From assembly GCF_018881975.1 (NCBI RefSeq), contig NZ_JACVPJ010000003.1, positions 62,001 to 126,000 of the forward strand: a stretch of 64,000 nucleotides of DNA, given 5' to 3'. The notes beneath the pieces were generated by a model, which searched no databases, had not been told where the DNA came from, and worked only from the letters and a program-made list of their open reading frames with translations. The DNA is from Polynucleobacter sp. JS-Safj-400b-B2 (GTDB taxonomy: Bacteria > Pseudomonadota > Gammaproteobacteria > Burkholderiales > Burkholderiaceae). Position numbers and translations under genes: made by a program. Shown piece after piece: positions 55,909-64,000 of the stretch. Numbering within the stretch: position 1 is the stretch's first letter; the number at the start of each line of letters is the position of its first letter.

Positions 55909-56702
55909 TCTTGATCCCCTCGATACCCATTACTAAAACCCTGGCGTCTAAATTGCCGTAAGCCACTTAATAGCCAAAATAAAAATCCCGCGAATGCCAA
56001 GGCAAACCACTGAAATGCATAAGCATAATGGCGATCGACCCCGTTTGTCAGGGGCGCCCAATCACGCACAAGACCATCCTCTATACCAAGCTCTAACTCA
56101 CGCAAGATAAAAGGTGCTTGACTCCACCCATGCAGCTTACCTTCAGCCGTTAAATCAAAATTTTGCTCAATTCTTGGCTTACCTTCGTAGGCAGAAAGCT
56201 TGTTGCTGCCTAGCTCGTATACCTTACCTGGATGAGCAAACGCGATGCCTTCAATACTGACTAGCTTATTTGGAGTTTGTACTAGCGGTAGAGTCTCACG
56301 ATTTTCGTTATTGCGTGGCGCCCAACCTCGATTAACCCAGAGGACCTCATCCTTACCCTCAAGCCTCAAAGGCATCATTAGGTAAAAACCAGACTGTGCA
56401 CTCGCACTGCCAACCGGGGGTACTGGTCTTGGTCTGTTATCCAACCAGACGGCTGCTTCAGGAATATATTGCCCACGAGCAATCATGCGACGCTCACCCG
56501 CCTCCTCCAAGGTCCAAGGACCTTGATTCGCGTTCAAGATGGGCATTTGTTGTCTGGCTTGTAAATTAGCCGCTAAAGCAATTTTGGTCTCGGCCCTACC
56601 CAACTGCCAAATACCAGCAGCGCAGCCAATGGCAACGACTAGCAAGGCTGATACAGTAGCAACTATGCGCTTAGTAATGAGGGCAGTTAACAGACTATTC
56701 AA
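55905..56702 (-). CDS. SURF1-like oxidase assembly protein
   Basis: SURF1 proteins help heme A insertion or assembly of subunit I. The 265-residue protein has two membrane helices, near residues 12-30 (VATVSALLVVAIGCAAGIWQL) and 230-248 (FQWFALAFAGFLFWLL). The family motifs are GQYIPEAAVWLDNRP, VLWVNRGWAPR and HYAYAFQWFALA. The only in-frame start before the first helix is a TTG at 56702, with no ribosome binding site visible. It is divergent from the DUF2909 gene, 24 bases away. Confidence 0.9.
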   Translation of the reverse strand: MNSLLTALITKRIVATVSALLVVAIGCAAGIWQLGRAETKIALAANLQARQQMPILNANQGPWTLEEAGERRMIARGQYIPEAAVWLDNRPRPVPPVGSASAQSGFYLMMPLRLEGKDEVLWVNRGWAPRNNENRETLPLVQTPNKLVSIEGIAFAHPGKVYELGSNKLSAYEGKPRIEQNFDLTAEGKLHGWSQAPFILRELELGIEDGLVRDWAPLTNGVDRHYAYAFQWFALAFAGFLFWLLSGLRQFRRQGFSNGYRGDQE

Positions 56703-56726
56703 GAGATTTAAATATAAGGATTTGAG

Positions 56727-56939
56727 ATGAAGTGGCTTATTCCGATTGTCCTACTAATGATTGTTTTTAGCTTAGGATCAGCCTTGTATTACATGATGAA
56801 AGACAGGGGTAATAGCTCGCGAATGGTTCATTCGCTAATGCTACGTGTTGGCTTATCTGTCGCCTTGTTTTTGGGAATTCTTCTAGCCCACTACTTTGGC
56901 CTAATTGAGGCCACCGGAATTAGGGTGGGCACCAATTAA
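56727..56939 (+). CDS. DUF2909 twin-helix membrane protein
   Basis: A 70-residue protein of two membrane helices (IPIVLLMIVFSLGSALYYMM and LSVALFLGILLAHYFGL) joined by a short loop with KDRGNSS. It belongs to the twin transmembrane/DUF2909 group seen next to oxidase genes in Betaproteobacteria. No function is known. AAGGA lies 7 bases before the ATG. A terminator follows 31 bases past the stop. Confidence 0.85.
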   Translation: MKWLIPIVLLMIVFSLGSALYYMMKDRGNSSRMVHSLMLRVGLSVALFLGILLAHYFGLIEATGIRVGTN

Positions 56940-56970
56940 AGCGTGTGTCAATAAGCAAGCACTTAAAAAC

Positions 56971-56999
56971 AAATCGGGGCTTTCAGCCCCGATTTTTAT
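56971..56999. terminator. Bidirectional terminator between the DUF2909 gene and ctaE
   Basis: AAATCGGGGCT and AGCCCCGATTT pair across a three-base loop. TTTTTATT follows on the plus strand and TTTGTTTTT on the minus strand, serving both convergent units. Confidence 0.88.
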
Positions 57000-57003
57000 T
57001 TAC

Positions 57004-57858
57004 TTACATCCAGTAAACAGCGATGTACAGACCCAGCCAGACTACGTCAACAAAGTGCCAGTACCAAGCTGCACCTTCAAATGCAAAGTGGTGCTTAGCA
57101 GTAAAGTCGCCACGAATCATACGACGCAAAACAATCGCCAACATTGTGCCGCCAAGGAAAACGTGGAAGCCGTGGAAGCCAGTCAACATGAAGAAAGTGG
57201 AGCCGTAGATACCTGAAGTTAATTTTAAGTTGAGCTCATGATATGCATGGTAGTACTCGTAAACTTGGAAGCCCAAGAAAACTGCGCCCAAACCAACAGT
57301 AGCAGCTAAGCCAACAATGGCTTTTTTCATGTGGTTCTCAACTAATGCATGGTGGGCAATAGTAATAGTTACACCAGAGCTCAACAGCAACAACGTGTTG
57401 ATTGTTGGAATTGGCCATGGTCCCATCGAAGTGAACTTCTCAACCAAACCAGCAGGGCCATCATTTGGCCAAACAGCCTGGAAATTAGGCCAAAGTAATT
57501 TACTCTCAACATCACCCATCCAAGGCATCGCAATATTGCGTGCATAGAACAAGGCCGCGAAGAAAGCGCCAAAGAACATGATTTCTGAGAAGATGAACCA
57601 AGCCATGGACCAGCGATAAGAAATATCTACGTTGATACCATTCTTACCAGCATTGGACTCTGCAATCGTATCGCCGAACCAGTTGTAAAGAACAAAGATA
57701 ACCCAGGCCACACCGGTTAGGCAGAGGGGGCCGCCCCAAGAGGCATGATTTACCCACCCAGAAATACCAAAGGCAAAAGCAATTAAGCCAAAGGCGGCCA
57801 TGGCTGGATGTCTAGATAGTCCAGGGACAAAATAGTATGGGGTTGAATTGGATGACAT
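57004..57858 (-). CDS. ctaE: Cytochrome c oxidase subunit III
   Basis: This seven-helix core subunit of the aa3 oxidase is 284 residues from the ATG at 57858, which has AGAGAG upstream; a TTG six codons earlier is an unlikely start. Family hallmarks include YYFVPGLSRHPAMA at the N-terminus, WFIFSEIMFFGAFFAAL, HHALVENHMKKA, LTGFHGFHVFLGG and the C-terminal WYWHFVDVVWLGLYIAVYW. It is the last gene of the ctaC-ctaD operon and ends just before a terminator. Confidence 0.97.
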   Translation of the reverse strand: MSSNSTPYYFVPGLSRHPAMAAFGLIAFAFGISGWVNHASWGGPLCLTGVAWVIFVLYNWFGDTIAESNAGKNGINVDISYRWSMAWFIFSEIMFFGAFFAALFYARNIAMPWMGDVESKLLWPNFQAVWPNDGPAGLVEKFTSMGPWPIPTINTLLLLSSGVTITIAHHALVENHMKKAIVGLAATVGLGAVFLGFQVYEYYHAYHELNLKLTSGIYGSTFFMLTGFHGFHVFLGGTMLAIVLRRMIRGDFTAKHHFAFEGAAWYWHFVDVVWLGLYIAVYWM

Positions 57859-57887
57859 CTTATTCTCTCTATTCAATCAAAAAATAA

Positions 57888-58082
57888 TCAATGGGACACA
57901 ACTACTTTCACTATCAACAGGAGAACGCCCATAAAAATCAAGGCGCCAACAACTCCAGCAATGATAATGTGCACAAAACTCAATGAAGCAACACCTTCCT
58001 GCAAGCCTGACTTCTTACGCACCCCCAGAAAACCCCACATCACGGCTTTCATAGACTGCATAAAACTACTCTTCTTTTTCAA
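57888..58082 (-). CDS. DUF2970 small membrane protein
   Basis: A 64-residue protein with the DUF2970 segment (MQSMKAVMWGFLGVRKKSG) followed by one membrane helix (IIIAGVVGALIFMGVLLLIV). Homologues sit between ctaG and ctaE in Betaproteobacteria; function unknown. The TTG at 58082 overlaps the ctaG stop (TTGA) and has AAGGG seven bases upstream, so it is preferred over an ATG seven codons in. Confidence 0.88.
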   Translation of the reverse strand: MKKKSSFMQSMKAVMWGFLGVRKKSGLQEGVASLSFVHIIIAGVVGALIFMGVLLLIVKVVVSH

Positions 58083-58669
58083 GAGGCAACCCTTGATTTA
58101 GGAGCAGGTGGTGTACCACCCAAACCTAACTCAAAAAAGGTATATGACAACGTAATGGTTTTCACATCATCCGGCAGACCTGCATCAATCACAAAGACTA
58201 CCGGCATCTTTTTTGTTTCATTTGCTGCTAGTGTTTGTTCCTGAAAACAAAAACACTCTAATTTCGCAAAAAACTCTGTTGCGCTCTTAGGTGCATAACT
58301 TGGTATTGCCTGTGCTCGTACTGAACGATTTTGATTGTTGGTTACCTCATAAACAATCTCAGTCATTTCACCAGGGTGCACTTCTAAAAAATTCTTTACT
58401 GGCTTAAACGTAAACGGGCCGCGACTATTAGAGTCAAACTCAATGGTCACTGTGCGAGCATAGTTAACCTGAGTATTACCAACCTTATTCGGACTGTAGG
58501 CTCTAACACCATAGTCATTCTTACTTGTTACAACATTAATCCCAGTTACCTCACACAAGGCCTTGTACATTGGGACTAATGCGTAACCAAATCCAAACAT
58601 CATTACCGCTGCAATTAAGAGCTTTAATAAAATCTGGCGATTCAGTGATTGCGTTGAAACCATCTTCAT
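58079..58669 (-). CDS. ctaG: Cytochrome c oxidase assembly protein CtaG (Cox11)
   Basis: CtaG inserts copper into the CuB site of subunit I. The 196-residue protein has one N-terminal membrane helix (LLIAAVMMFGFGYALVPMY) with the conserved ALCEVTGIN following it (first cysteine). The copper motif CFCFQEQTLAANETKKMPV is near 133-151, and YTFFELG near the end. The length matches bacterial Cox11. It lies in the ctaD-small protein-ctaG-DUF2970-ctaE run. Confidence 0.96.
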   Translation of the reverse strand: MKMVSTQSLNRQILLKLLIAAVMMFGFGYALVPMYKALCEVTGINVVTSKNDYGVRAYSPNKVGNTQVNYARTVTIEFDSNSRGPFTFKPVKNFLEVHPGEMTEIVYEVTNNQNRSVRAQAIPSYAPKSATEFFAKLECFCFQEQTLAANETKKMPVVFVIDAGLPDDVKTITLSYTFFELGLGGTPPAPKSRVAS

Positions 58670-58678
58670 TAGCTGGGC

Positions 58679-58822
58679 TTACCCCAGAACACTCCACTTC
58701 ATAACAATGCCGATAAAAAAGATGGCTGCAATACTCAGCAGAATCAAGCCTAGACGACGATTATTTGCTGCCAAGGCTTGTTTCGAAGACAAATTAGATT
58801 CCTGCTTCACGTAACTGCTCAT
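58679..58822 (-). CDS. Cytochrome oxidase small assembly protein
   Basis: A 47-residue single-helix protein. The ATG at 58822 is within the last 29 bases of ctaD in another frame. The sequence has a polar N-terminus, then [20 protein letters not shown], ending VMKWSVLG, which matches the short proteins found between ctaD and ctaG in Betaproteobacteria. A longer frame (from 58930) would lie almost fully inside ctaD and has no family support. The role in oxidase assembly is inferred from naming and position. Confidence 0.82.
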   Translation of the reverse strand: MSSYVKQESNLSSKQALAANNRRLGLILLSIAAIFFIGIVMKWSVLG

Positions 58823-60419
58823 GAGTAGGAGGAGTTTCAAAGGTGTGATGCGGCGCTGGAGACGGCACAATCCACTCGAGACCCTTAGCACCATCCCAAG
58901 GTTTTGCTGGTGCCTTTTCTCCATGGCCACGATAAGCAGGTAATGCTACGCAGAACAAGAAGTACACTTGCGACAAACCAAAGCCGAGTGCCCCAATAGA
59001 AGCAATTAAATTGAAATCAGCAAACTGGGTTGGATAGTCAGCATAGCGACGTGGCATACCAGCTAAACCCAAGAAATGCATAGGGAAGAAGGTAATATTG
59101 AAGAAAATCATGGAGGTCCAGAAGTGGATCTTGCCGCGGGTTTCACTAGCCATGCGACCTGTCCACTTAGGGCACCAGTAATAGAAGCCAGCAAACATTG
59201 CAAACAATGAGCCCGCTACCAACACATAGTGGAAGTGCGCTACAACGTAGTAAGTATCTTGCAGACCAATATCAATTGGTGCCATAGCTAAGATCAAACC
59301 AGTAAAGCCACCCATCGTAAATACGAAGATAAAACCAATAGCCCACAACATTGGAGTTTCAAAGGTTAACGAACCCTTCCACATGGTTGCGACCCAGTTA
59401 AAAATCTTCACACCAGTTGGCACAGCGATCAACATCGTTGCATACATAAAGAACAATTGACCAGTTACCGGCATACCAGTTGCAAACATGTGGTGAGCCC
59501 AAACGATGAATGACAAGATCGCAATAGACGATGTTGCATAAACCATGGAGCTATAACCAAACAAAGTCTTTCTGGAGAAAGCAGGAACAATTTCACTCAC
59601 GATTCCAAAGGCTGGGAGAATCATGATGTAAACCTCTGGGTGACCGAAGAACCAGAAAATATGCTGGAACATGACTGGGTCGCCACCGCCAACAGCGGAG
59701 AAGAAAGAAGTGCCAAAGTGACGGTCAGTCAACACCATCGTAATTGCGCCAGCCAATACAGGCATCACAGCAATCAATAAGTAAGCAGTAATCAACCAAG
59801 TCCAGCAGAACATTGGCATCTTCATCAAAGTCATGCCAGGAGCGCGCATATTCAAAATGGTCACGATGATGTTGATCGAACCCATGATGGAGGAAGCACC
59901 CAATAAATGGAGGGCAAAAATAGCCATGTCCATGCCAGGCCCCATTTGTGAGGTCAATGGAGCATAGATTGTCCAACCGCCAGCTGGAGCGCCGCCAGGA
60001 ACAAGGAATGAGCTCAACAACAAAGTAGCGGCTACTGGCAGAATCCAGAAGCTAAAGTTATTCATACGAGCAAATGCCATATCAGATGCGCCAATTTGCA
60101 AAGGCACCATCCAGTTAGCAAAACCAACGAATGCCGGCATGATCGCGCCGAACACCATCACCAAACCATGCATGGTTGTCAGCTGATTAAAGAACTCAGG
60201 ACGGAAGAACTGCAGACCTGGTTGGAATAATTCCAAACGAATTCCCAAGGCCATCGTGCCGCCAGCCAACAAGCTAACAAATGAGAAGATCAAATACATC
60301 GTACCGATGTCTTTGTGGTTGGTTGCAAACAACCAACGACGCCAGCCGTGTGGCATGTGATCGTCATGCGCATGATCGTGTGCGTGATCGTGATCGTGGG
60401 TAGTAGAGACTGTACTCAT
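58794..60419 (-). CDS. ctaD: Cytochrome c oxidase subunit I
   Basis: The 541-residue catalytic subunit carries heme a, heme a3 and CuB. Characteristic parts are [16 protein letters not shown] (heme a ligand), [18 protein letters not shown] (CuB His and cross-linked Tyr), HHMFATG, and the [13 protein letters not shown] segment. The D-channel and K-channel elements look normal for an A-type oxidase. The N-terminus has an unusual His/Asp-rich stretch ([14 protein letters not shown]). GGAG lies six bases before the ATG. Confidence 0.98.
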   Translation of the reverse strand: MSTVSTTHDHDHAHDHAHDDHMPHGWRRWLFATNHKDIGTMYLIFSFVSLLAGGTMALGIRLELFQPGLQFFRPEFFNQLTTMHGLVMVFGAIMPAFVGFANWMVPLQIGASDMAFARMNNFSFWILPVAATLLLSSFLVPGGAPAGGWTIYAPLTSQMGPGMDMAIFALHLLGASSIMGSINIIVTILNMRAPGMTLMKMPMFCWTWLITAYLLIAVMPVLAGAITMVLTDRHFGTSFFSAVGGGDPVMFQHIFWFFGHPEVYIMILPAFGIVSEIVPAFSRKTLFGYSSMVYATSSIAILSFIVWAHHMFATGMPVTGQLFFMYATMLIAVPTGVKIFNWVATMWKGSLTFETPMLWAIGFIFVFTMGGFTGLILAMAPIDIGLQDTYYVVAHFHYVLVAGSLFAMFAGFYYWCPKWTGRMASETRGKIHFWTSMIFFNITFFPMHFLGLAGMPRRYADYPTQFADFNLIASIGALGFGLSQVYFLFCVALPAYRGHGEKAPAKPWDGAKGLEWIVPSPAPHHTFETPPTHEQLREAGI

Positions 60420-60462
60420 GGATTACTCCGGTTTCGTTTTTATCTGTATTAGTTAATATTGA

Positions 60463-61620
60463 TTACTTGCCGCCATGCGCGGTCATAATTTCTTGAGTCT
60501 GAATTACTTCGCCAGTCTTATTACCCCATGAATTACGGGTATAAGTAATAACGGCTGCGATATCTCCGTCGGAAAGTACACCTCCCCACTTCGGCATTGC
60601 ATTTTTACCGTTGAGCAAGATATTGAACTGACCCTCTTTTGGACCATTCACTACTTTGCTGCCATCCAATGCTGGGAATGCGCCTGCGCCTTTGCCGTTT
60701 GGTTGATGGCAAGCTGCACAGTTTGCTGCATATACTTTGGCGCCGCGTTCTTTTTGCTCTTCCAAGGTGTAAACCTTAGAAGGGTCATCACCACCAGCGC
60801 CCATTGCTTGTTTCTTCTCAGCCACCCATTTGGCGTAGTCCTCTTGTGAAACCACTCGGACAACGATAGGCATAAAGGCATGCTCTGCACCGCAAAGCTC
60901 AGAGCACTGACCGCGGAATGTACCAATCCTATCGGCTCTAAACCAAGTGTCACGCACAAAACCAGGGATCGCATCTTGCTTTACGCCAAACGCAGGGATA
61001 GTCCAAGAATGAATGACGTCATTAGCAGTAGTGATCAAACGAATTTTCTTGCCAACCGGAACAACCATCTCGTTGTCCACTTCCATCAAGTACGTATTTG
61101 ATTTAGGTGCCAAGTTATTAATAGCTTCACGGGAAGTAGATAAGGTGGATAAAAAGCTTATACCCTCGCCCTCACCTTTGATGTAGTCGTAACCCCATTT
61201 CCACTGATAACCAGTAGTCTTAATAGTAATGTCAGAGTTGGTGGTGTCTTTCATCGCCACAACAGTTTTTGTTGCAGGTAACGCCATACCGATAACGATG
61301 AGCAATGGAATTACTGTCCAAATAATTTCAACAGTCGTGCTCTCATGGAATGAGGCTGATTTGTGACCTAATGATTTGCGGTGTTTCAAGATGGAATAAA
61401 ACATCACTCCAAAAACGCCCACAAAAATGAGTGCGCAAATTGCCAACATCATCCAGTGCAACCAATGGATCTCCTGCATGATTTTGGTGGCAGCAGGCGC
61501 AAAATTCAGCTGATTGACAGCTGGGCCACCAGGCATATTCTCTGCTGCATGAGCAAATGCAGTGCCAAAGGCTACTGCGAAATAGAGCGAAGCCCAAGTG
61601 ACTTTTCCAAATAAATTCAT
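60463..61620 (-). CDS. ctaC: Cytochrome c oxidase subunit II with fused cytochrome c domain
   Basis: The 385-residue protein has a signal peptide, two membrane helices (about 50-75 and 95-118) and the CuA cupredoxin domain with the binding motif CSELCGAEHAFM near 238. The C-terminal 100 residues are a class I cytochrome c (CAACHQ near 301, axial Met in AMPKWGG). This fused form is common in Burkholderiales aa3/caa3-type enzymes and lets cytochrome c donate electrons through its own heme domain. First gene of the operon. Confidence 0.97.
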   Translation of the reverse strand: MNLFGKVTWASLYFAVAFGTAFAHAAENMPGGPAVNQLNFAPAATKIMQEIHWLHWMMLAICALIFVGVFGVMFYSILKHRKSLGHKSASFHESTTVEIIWTVIPLLIVIGMALPATKTVVAMKDTTNSDITIKTTGYQWKWGYDYIKGEGEGISFLSTLSTSREAINNLAPKSNTYLMEVDNEMVVPVGKKIRLITTANDVIHSWTIPAFGVKQDAIPGFVRDTWFRADRIGTFRGQCSELCGAEHAFMPIVVRVVSQEDYAKWVAEKKQAMGAGGDDPSKVYTLEEQKERGAKVYAANCAACHQPNGKGAGAFPALDGSKVVNGPKEGQFNILLNGKNAMPKWGGVLSDGDIAAVITYTRNSWGNKTGEVIQTQEIMTAHGGK

Positions 61621-61708
61621 CTTATTCTCTGTTTATTGTCGTGAGCACAGCAGCAAAAATGCCACAGAATGCCCAAAAAACGGTCTCATGCCAATACATC
61701 CTGCCGTG

Positions 61709-61737
61709 ATTATAGGGTTAATTAAGCGCAACAACAA
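61709..61737 (-). promoter_or_regulatory. Promoter of the ctaC operon
   Basis: Minus strand TTGTTG (61732-61737), a 17-base spacer and a perfect TATAAT (61709-61714). It predicts a start near 61702 and an untranslated leader of about 80 bases. The rest of the 179-base gap to the methyltransferase gene shows no terminator. Confidence 0.65.
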
Positions 61738-61799
61738 ACCTGAATAACCTAGCTTGATCCAATCTTCGTCAAGGTTTAAATGATAGTAAGCACTTACAC

Positions 61800-62597
61800 T
61801 TAAGCAGAATCTGACCTAGTCTTGCGCGTAATTTGATTTGGATCAATGTAAACGACGTTGTCTTTCGCCTTTGCGAGGTGTTTTCCGAGGGCCCATGCGT
61901 GCCCATAAACCACTTCTAAGGTCAGCTTTTGTGGCAAAACACTCATTTGAGGGACTGCAAGAGGGTCTGAATGCATCAATTTCAGAGCATCAATATCCGC
62001 AAGCAATAACTCAGACTTCTCATAGTCCAACGTCAAGTACTCCATATCCATCACTGGGTCAGAAAAACGCTCGCCAAGCAAGGCATCTCCCATGTCATGC
62101 ACATCCCAGGGACTCAATAGATTTTTCTGCTTTAACCCTGTCAACTCTAGTGAGCGCAGCTCTTTTCCAGTGTCAGGCCCCAAATAGCTAAACGTGAGCA
62201 AACCACCCTCACGCAATACGCGCCAACACTCTTGTAGAAAATGTTTTGGGTCTACTAAATCCTGCAACAAAAGATCACTAAAAACTAAATCAACAGAATT
62301 ATCAGGAATATCAAATCTTCCAGATGACGCATAGCTTGCCAAGGGGCTAGTATTGCAGGCAAATAAAGATCGCCAATTGGTCATCACCTTAGCACGCCAC
62401 ATTTGAAAACCGGAAACACCCGTTTCAGTAATGCTAAAAGTACGTGCCTTTGGAAAGCGTTTGGCGAGCATCTCTAAATGCTTGCCAGCAAAATCTGGCA
62501 CGATCAGGATATCTTTTACATCGAGCTTAACGATATCCAATTTCTGCAGCATACGATCTGCAATTTCGTCTTGTAACCATCTGATGGGTTGGGTCAT
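61800..62597 (-). CDS. BioC-like SAM-dependent methyltransferase
   Basis: The ATG at 62597 gives 265 residues. The Rossmann methyltransferase features are weak at motif I (LIVPDFAGKHLEMLAKRFP) but clear in VDLVFSDLLLQDLVDPKHFLQE and the following WRVLREGGLLTFSYLGPDT, as in malonyl-ACP methyltransferase BioC. BioC masks the biotin precursor as a methyl ester. Motif I lacks the usual glycine triplet, so the call is tentative, and it could be another class I methyltransferase. It lies 24 bases from divergent comF; the frame stays open upstream to 62672. Confidence 0.72.
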   Translation of the reverse strand: MTQPIRWLQDEIADRMLQKLDIVKLDVKDILIVPDFAGKHLEMLAKRFPKARTFSITETGVSGFQMWRAKVMTNWRSLFACNTSPLASYASSGRFDIPDNSVDLVFSDLLLQDLVDPKHFLQECWRVLREGGLLTFSYLGPDTGKELRSLELTGLKQKNLLSPWDVHDMGDALLGERFSDPVMDMEYLTLDYEKSELLLADIDALKLMHSDPLAVPQMSVLPQKLTLEVVYGHAWALGKHLAKAKDNVVYIDPNQITRKTRSDSA

Positions 62598-62620
62598 TGG
62601 CTCAGTATACTCAGCGCCCC

Positions 62621-63364
62621 ATGCGAATTTCAAAGAACATTTTTCAAACCATCTGCGCGCATCTTTTGCCAACAGCCTGCATTACTTGTCAGGAGTTTCA
62701 AAAATTCTCAATTTGCAATGAGTGCCTCGATTCATTAAAAGATAGTGCGTTGTGCAACTATCAATGCTGCTACCAATGTGGCATTGCACTTCAAGCTTCA
62801 GAAGTGCCTAAGCAAAAATGTGTGGACTGTGAATACATCGAGCCCTACTTTGATGAAACCTATTGCTTAGATCGCTATGAAGGACTATTGCAAACCCCTC
62901 TACATGAATTGAAGTATCAGAAACGTATCGCATTTGCTGGTGCGCTTAGTAGCACATGGAACTTGCTTATCGGCCAAGAGCTAGAAGATATTCCCGCAGA
63001 TTATTTACTGCCAGTTCCACTCAGCATCCAAAAGCTAGCGCAACGCGGATTTAATCAAAGCTGGGAGATTGCTAAACATATTCGCTGTGGAAAACATATT
63101 CAAAAATCACCTTATGTACTCCGCCGACATCATTATTCAGGGCACCAAGCCGGAAGTTCTTTATGCAATCGTTACTTAGCCATCCAGGGAATGTTTTATG
63201 TTGAACCGAATGACATTCAGAAGCTAAAAAATAAGACTGTCATAGTATTTGATGATGTCATGACCAGCGGAGCTACTCTTAATGAAATTGCGCGCGTTCT
63301 GAAGGACAATGGCGTATCTCGCGTAATTAATTGGGTACTACTGAGAGCTGCGCGGCCAATTTAA
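62621..63364 (+). CDS. comF: ComF family phosphoribosyltransferase-like protein
   Basis: ComF proteins are required for DNA uptake in competent bacteria; relatives (GntX) appear in non-competent ones. The 247-residue protein begins with a zinc-ribbon region (CITCQEF, CNECL, CCYQCG, CVDCEY). A double-zinc PRT domain follows: LLPVPLSIQKLAQRGFNQS and the PRPP-type loop VIVFDDVMTSGATLNEIA near 205-222. The ATG at 62621 suits the family. TATACT lies nine bases upstream and no ribosome binding site is seen. Confidence 0.92.
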   Translation: MRISKNIFQTICAHLLPTACITCQEFQKFSICNECLDSLKDSALCNYQCCYQCGIALQASEVPKQKCVDCEYIEPYFDETYCLDRYEGLLQTPLHELKYQKRIAFAGALSSTWNLLIGQELEDIPADYLLPVPLSIQKLAQRGFNQSWEIAKHIRCGKHIQKSPYVLRRHHYSGHQAGSSLCNRYLAIQGMFYVEPNDIQKLKNKTVIVFDDVMTSGATLNEIARVLKDNGVSRVINWVLLRAARPI

Positions 63365-63374
63365 AGAGTGTCAC

Positions 63375-63845
63375 ATGTTTAATATTGTTTTATTCGAACC
63401 AGAAATTCCGCCCAATACAGGCAACATCATTCGCTTATGTGCCAATACTGGAGCGAAGTTACATTTAATTGAGCCGCTTGGCTTTCCCATGGAGGACGCT
63501 AAGTTGCGTAGAGCGAGCTTGGACTATCACGAGTTTGCAAAAGTAAAAGTTCACAAAAATTGGGCGCAGTTTTTAAAAGATGAGCAGCCTGATCCTCAAC
63601 ATCTCTTTGCATTAACGACTAAGGGCTCAGGAAAGTTTCATGAAGGTAAATACTCACCTGATGATTACTTTGTCTTTGGCTCCGAAACTAAAGGCATTAC
63701 AGATGAAGTCAGGGATTCCATTCCAACTGAGAATCGCATGCGCTTAGCAATGCAAGACAGTAGTCGTAGCTTGAATTTATCGAATACTGTAGCAATTGTT
63801 GTCTATGAAGCTTGGCGCCAGAACAACCTAGTAGGCGGGCAGTAG
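63375..63845 (+). CDS. trmL: tRNA (cytidine/uridine-2'-O)-methyltransferase TrmL
   Basis: TrmL methylates the wobble base ribose of some leucine tRNAs. This 156-residue minimalist SPOUT enzyme shows VLFEPEIPPNTGNIIRLCAN at the N-terminus, LHLIEPLGF near 31, the SAM knot VFGSETKGI near 100 and the C-terminal SRSLNLSNTVAIVVYEA near 129. The length is typical. It starts ten bases after comF on the same strand and is probably cotranscribed with it. Confidence 0.96.
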   Translation: MFNIVLFEPEIPPNTGNIIRLCANTGAKLHLIEPLGFPMEDAKLRRASLDYHEFAKVKVHKNWAQFLKDEQPDPQHLFALTTKGSGKFHEGKYSPDDYFVFGSETKGITDEVRDSIPTENRMRLAMQDSSRSLNLSNTVAIVVYEAWRQNNLVGGQ

Positions 63846-63867
63846 CAAATCGGCCCAAATAATGGGC

Positions 63868-64000
63868 TTACGATTCGATTTTAGGATCGCGCCCCATGAG
63901 CTTTTTAACAGCATCATGCGGCTTCAATTTTCCAGAAAGTACTTCACCCATCATCGTAGTAATGGGCATCTCAACCCCTAGACGTTTTGCCAAGTCACCG
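63868..64000 (-). CDS. gpsA: Glycerol-3-phosphate dehydrogenase [NAD(P)+], C-terminal part (start outside window)
   Basis: The minus strand holds 43 codons ending in TAA at 63868-63870. The translation has AKRLGVEMPITTMMGEVL, then HDAVKKLMGRDPKIES, matching the GpsA C-terminus. GpsA makes sn-glycerol-3-phosphate for phospholipid synthesis. It is convergent with trmL; a small inverted repeat (GGCCCA/TGGGCT) lies in the 22-base gap but has no T-run. Confidence 0.85.
   Translation of the reverse strand, partial: GDLAKRLGVEMPITTMMGEVLSGKLKPHDAVKKLMGRDPKIES

Noticed and set aside
58823..58930. N-terminal extension of the small oxidase assembly protein
   Set aside because: It lies inside ctaD in another frame; the ATG at 58822 starts where family-like sequence starts.
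63851..63870. Terminator between trmL and gpsA
   Set aside because: The inverted repeat has a short stem (GGCCCA/TGGGCT) and no T-run on either strand.

Overview
The window is an ordinary, densely packed chromosomal stretch of a betaproteobacterium of the order Burkholderiales. Gene order (rplM-rpsI-erpA-anmK-tyrS, lptC-lptA-lptB-hpf-ptsN-hprK-rapZ, ispE-tRNA-prs-rplY-pth, and the ctaC-ctaD-small assembly protein-ctaG-ctaE operon), moderate GC content by eye and very short intergenic gaps point to a Polynucleobacter-like freshwater member of the Burkholderiaceae. This genus call is inference. I see no prophage, insertion sequence, integrase, CRISPR array or restriction system.

Layout. 1-5.3 kb: ruvA (end), ruvB, tyrS, anmK, erpA, argC. 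5.3-8.5 kb: rpsI-rplM, a 410-base gap holding a candidate small RNA with an FNR-like palindrome beside its promoter, an OsmC-family gene, the RNase P RNA, pyrC. 8.5-24 kb: mostly minus strand, with a glycerate kinase, an Atm1-type ABC exporter, a Nudix hydrolase, aspS, a DUF502 protein, and a ubiquinone group (ubiB, ubiJ, ubiE) next to a Tim44-like protein, a DUF971 protein and a 1279-residue FAD/Fe-S dehydrogenase. 23-33 kb: ilvA, 5'-nucleotidase, queF, ssb, an MFS transporter, uvrA, a CPA2/Kef-type antiporter. 33-39.6 kb: the KDO/LPS-transport operon kdsD-kdsC-lptC-lptA-lptB, then hpf, a frameshifted ptsN, hprK and rapZ. 39.5-51.6 kb: mutY, mutM, a TPR-LolB fusion, ispE, tRNA-Gln, prs, rplY, pth, a ferredoxin, coaD, rsmD, two M16 peptidases, ftsY. 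51.6-62.6 kb: rpoH with a perfect CIRCE operator, then the aa3 cytochrome oxidase structural and assembly genes, and a BioC-like methyltransferase. 62.6-64 kb: comF, trmL and the 3' end of gpsA.

The genes support envelope biogenesis (LPS export, lipoprotein insertion), aerobic respiration (quinone synthesis, heme A synthesis, cytochrome oxidase), translation, DNA repair and stress response. The points most worth a second look are: the anti-Shine-Dalgarno-like small RNA near 6.4 kb; ptsN broken by a 4-bp tandem duplication right at its active-site histidine; the missing rpoN between lptB and hpf, where a 21-codon ORF with a strong ribosome binding site sits; LolB fused to a TPR protein and without a lipobox; a CIRCE operator superimposed on the rpoH promoter; and a recurring geometry (-10 hexamer, 6 bases, ATG, no ribosome binding site) that suggests leaderless transcripts.
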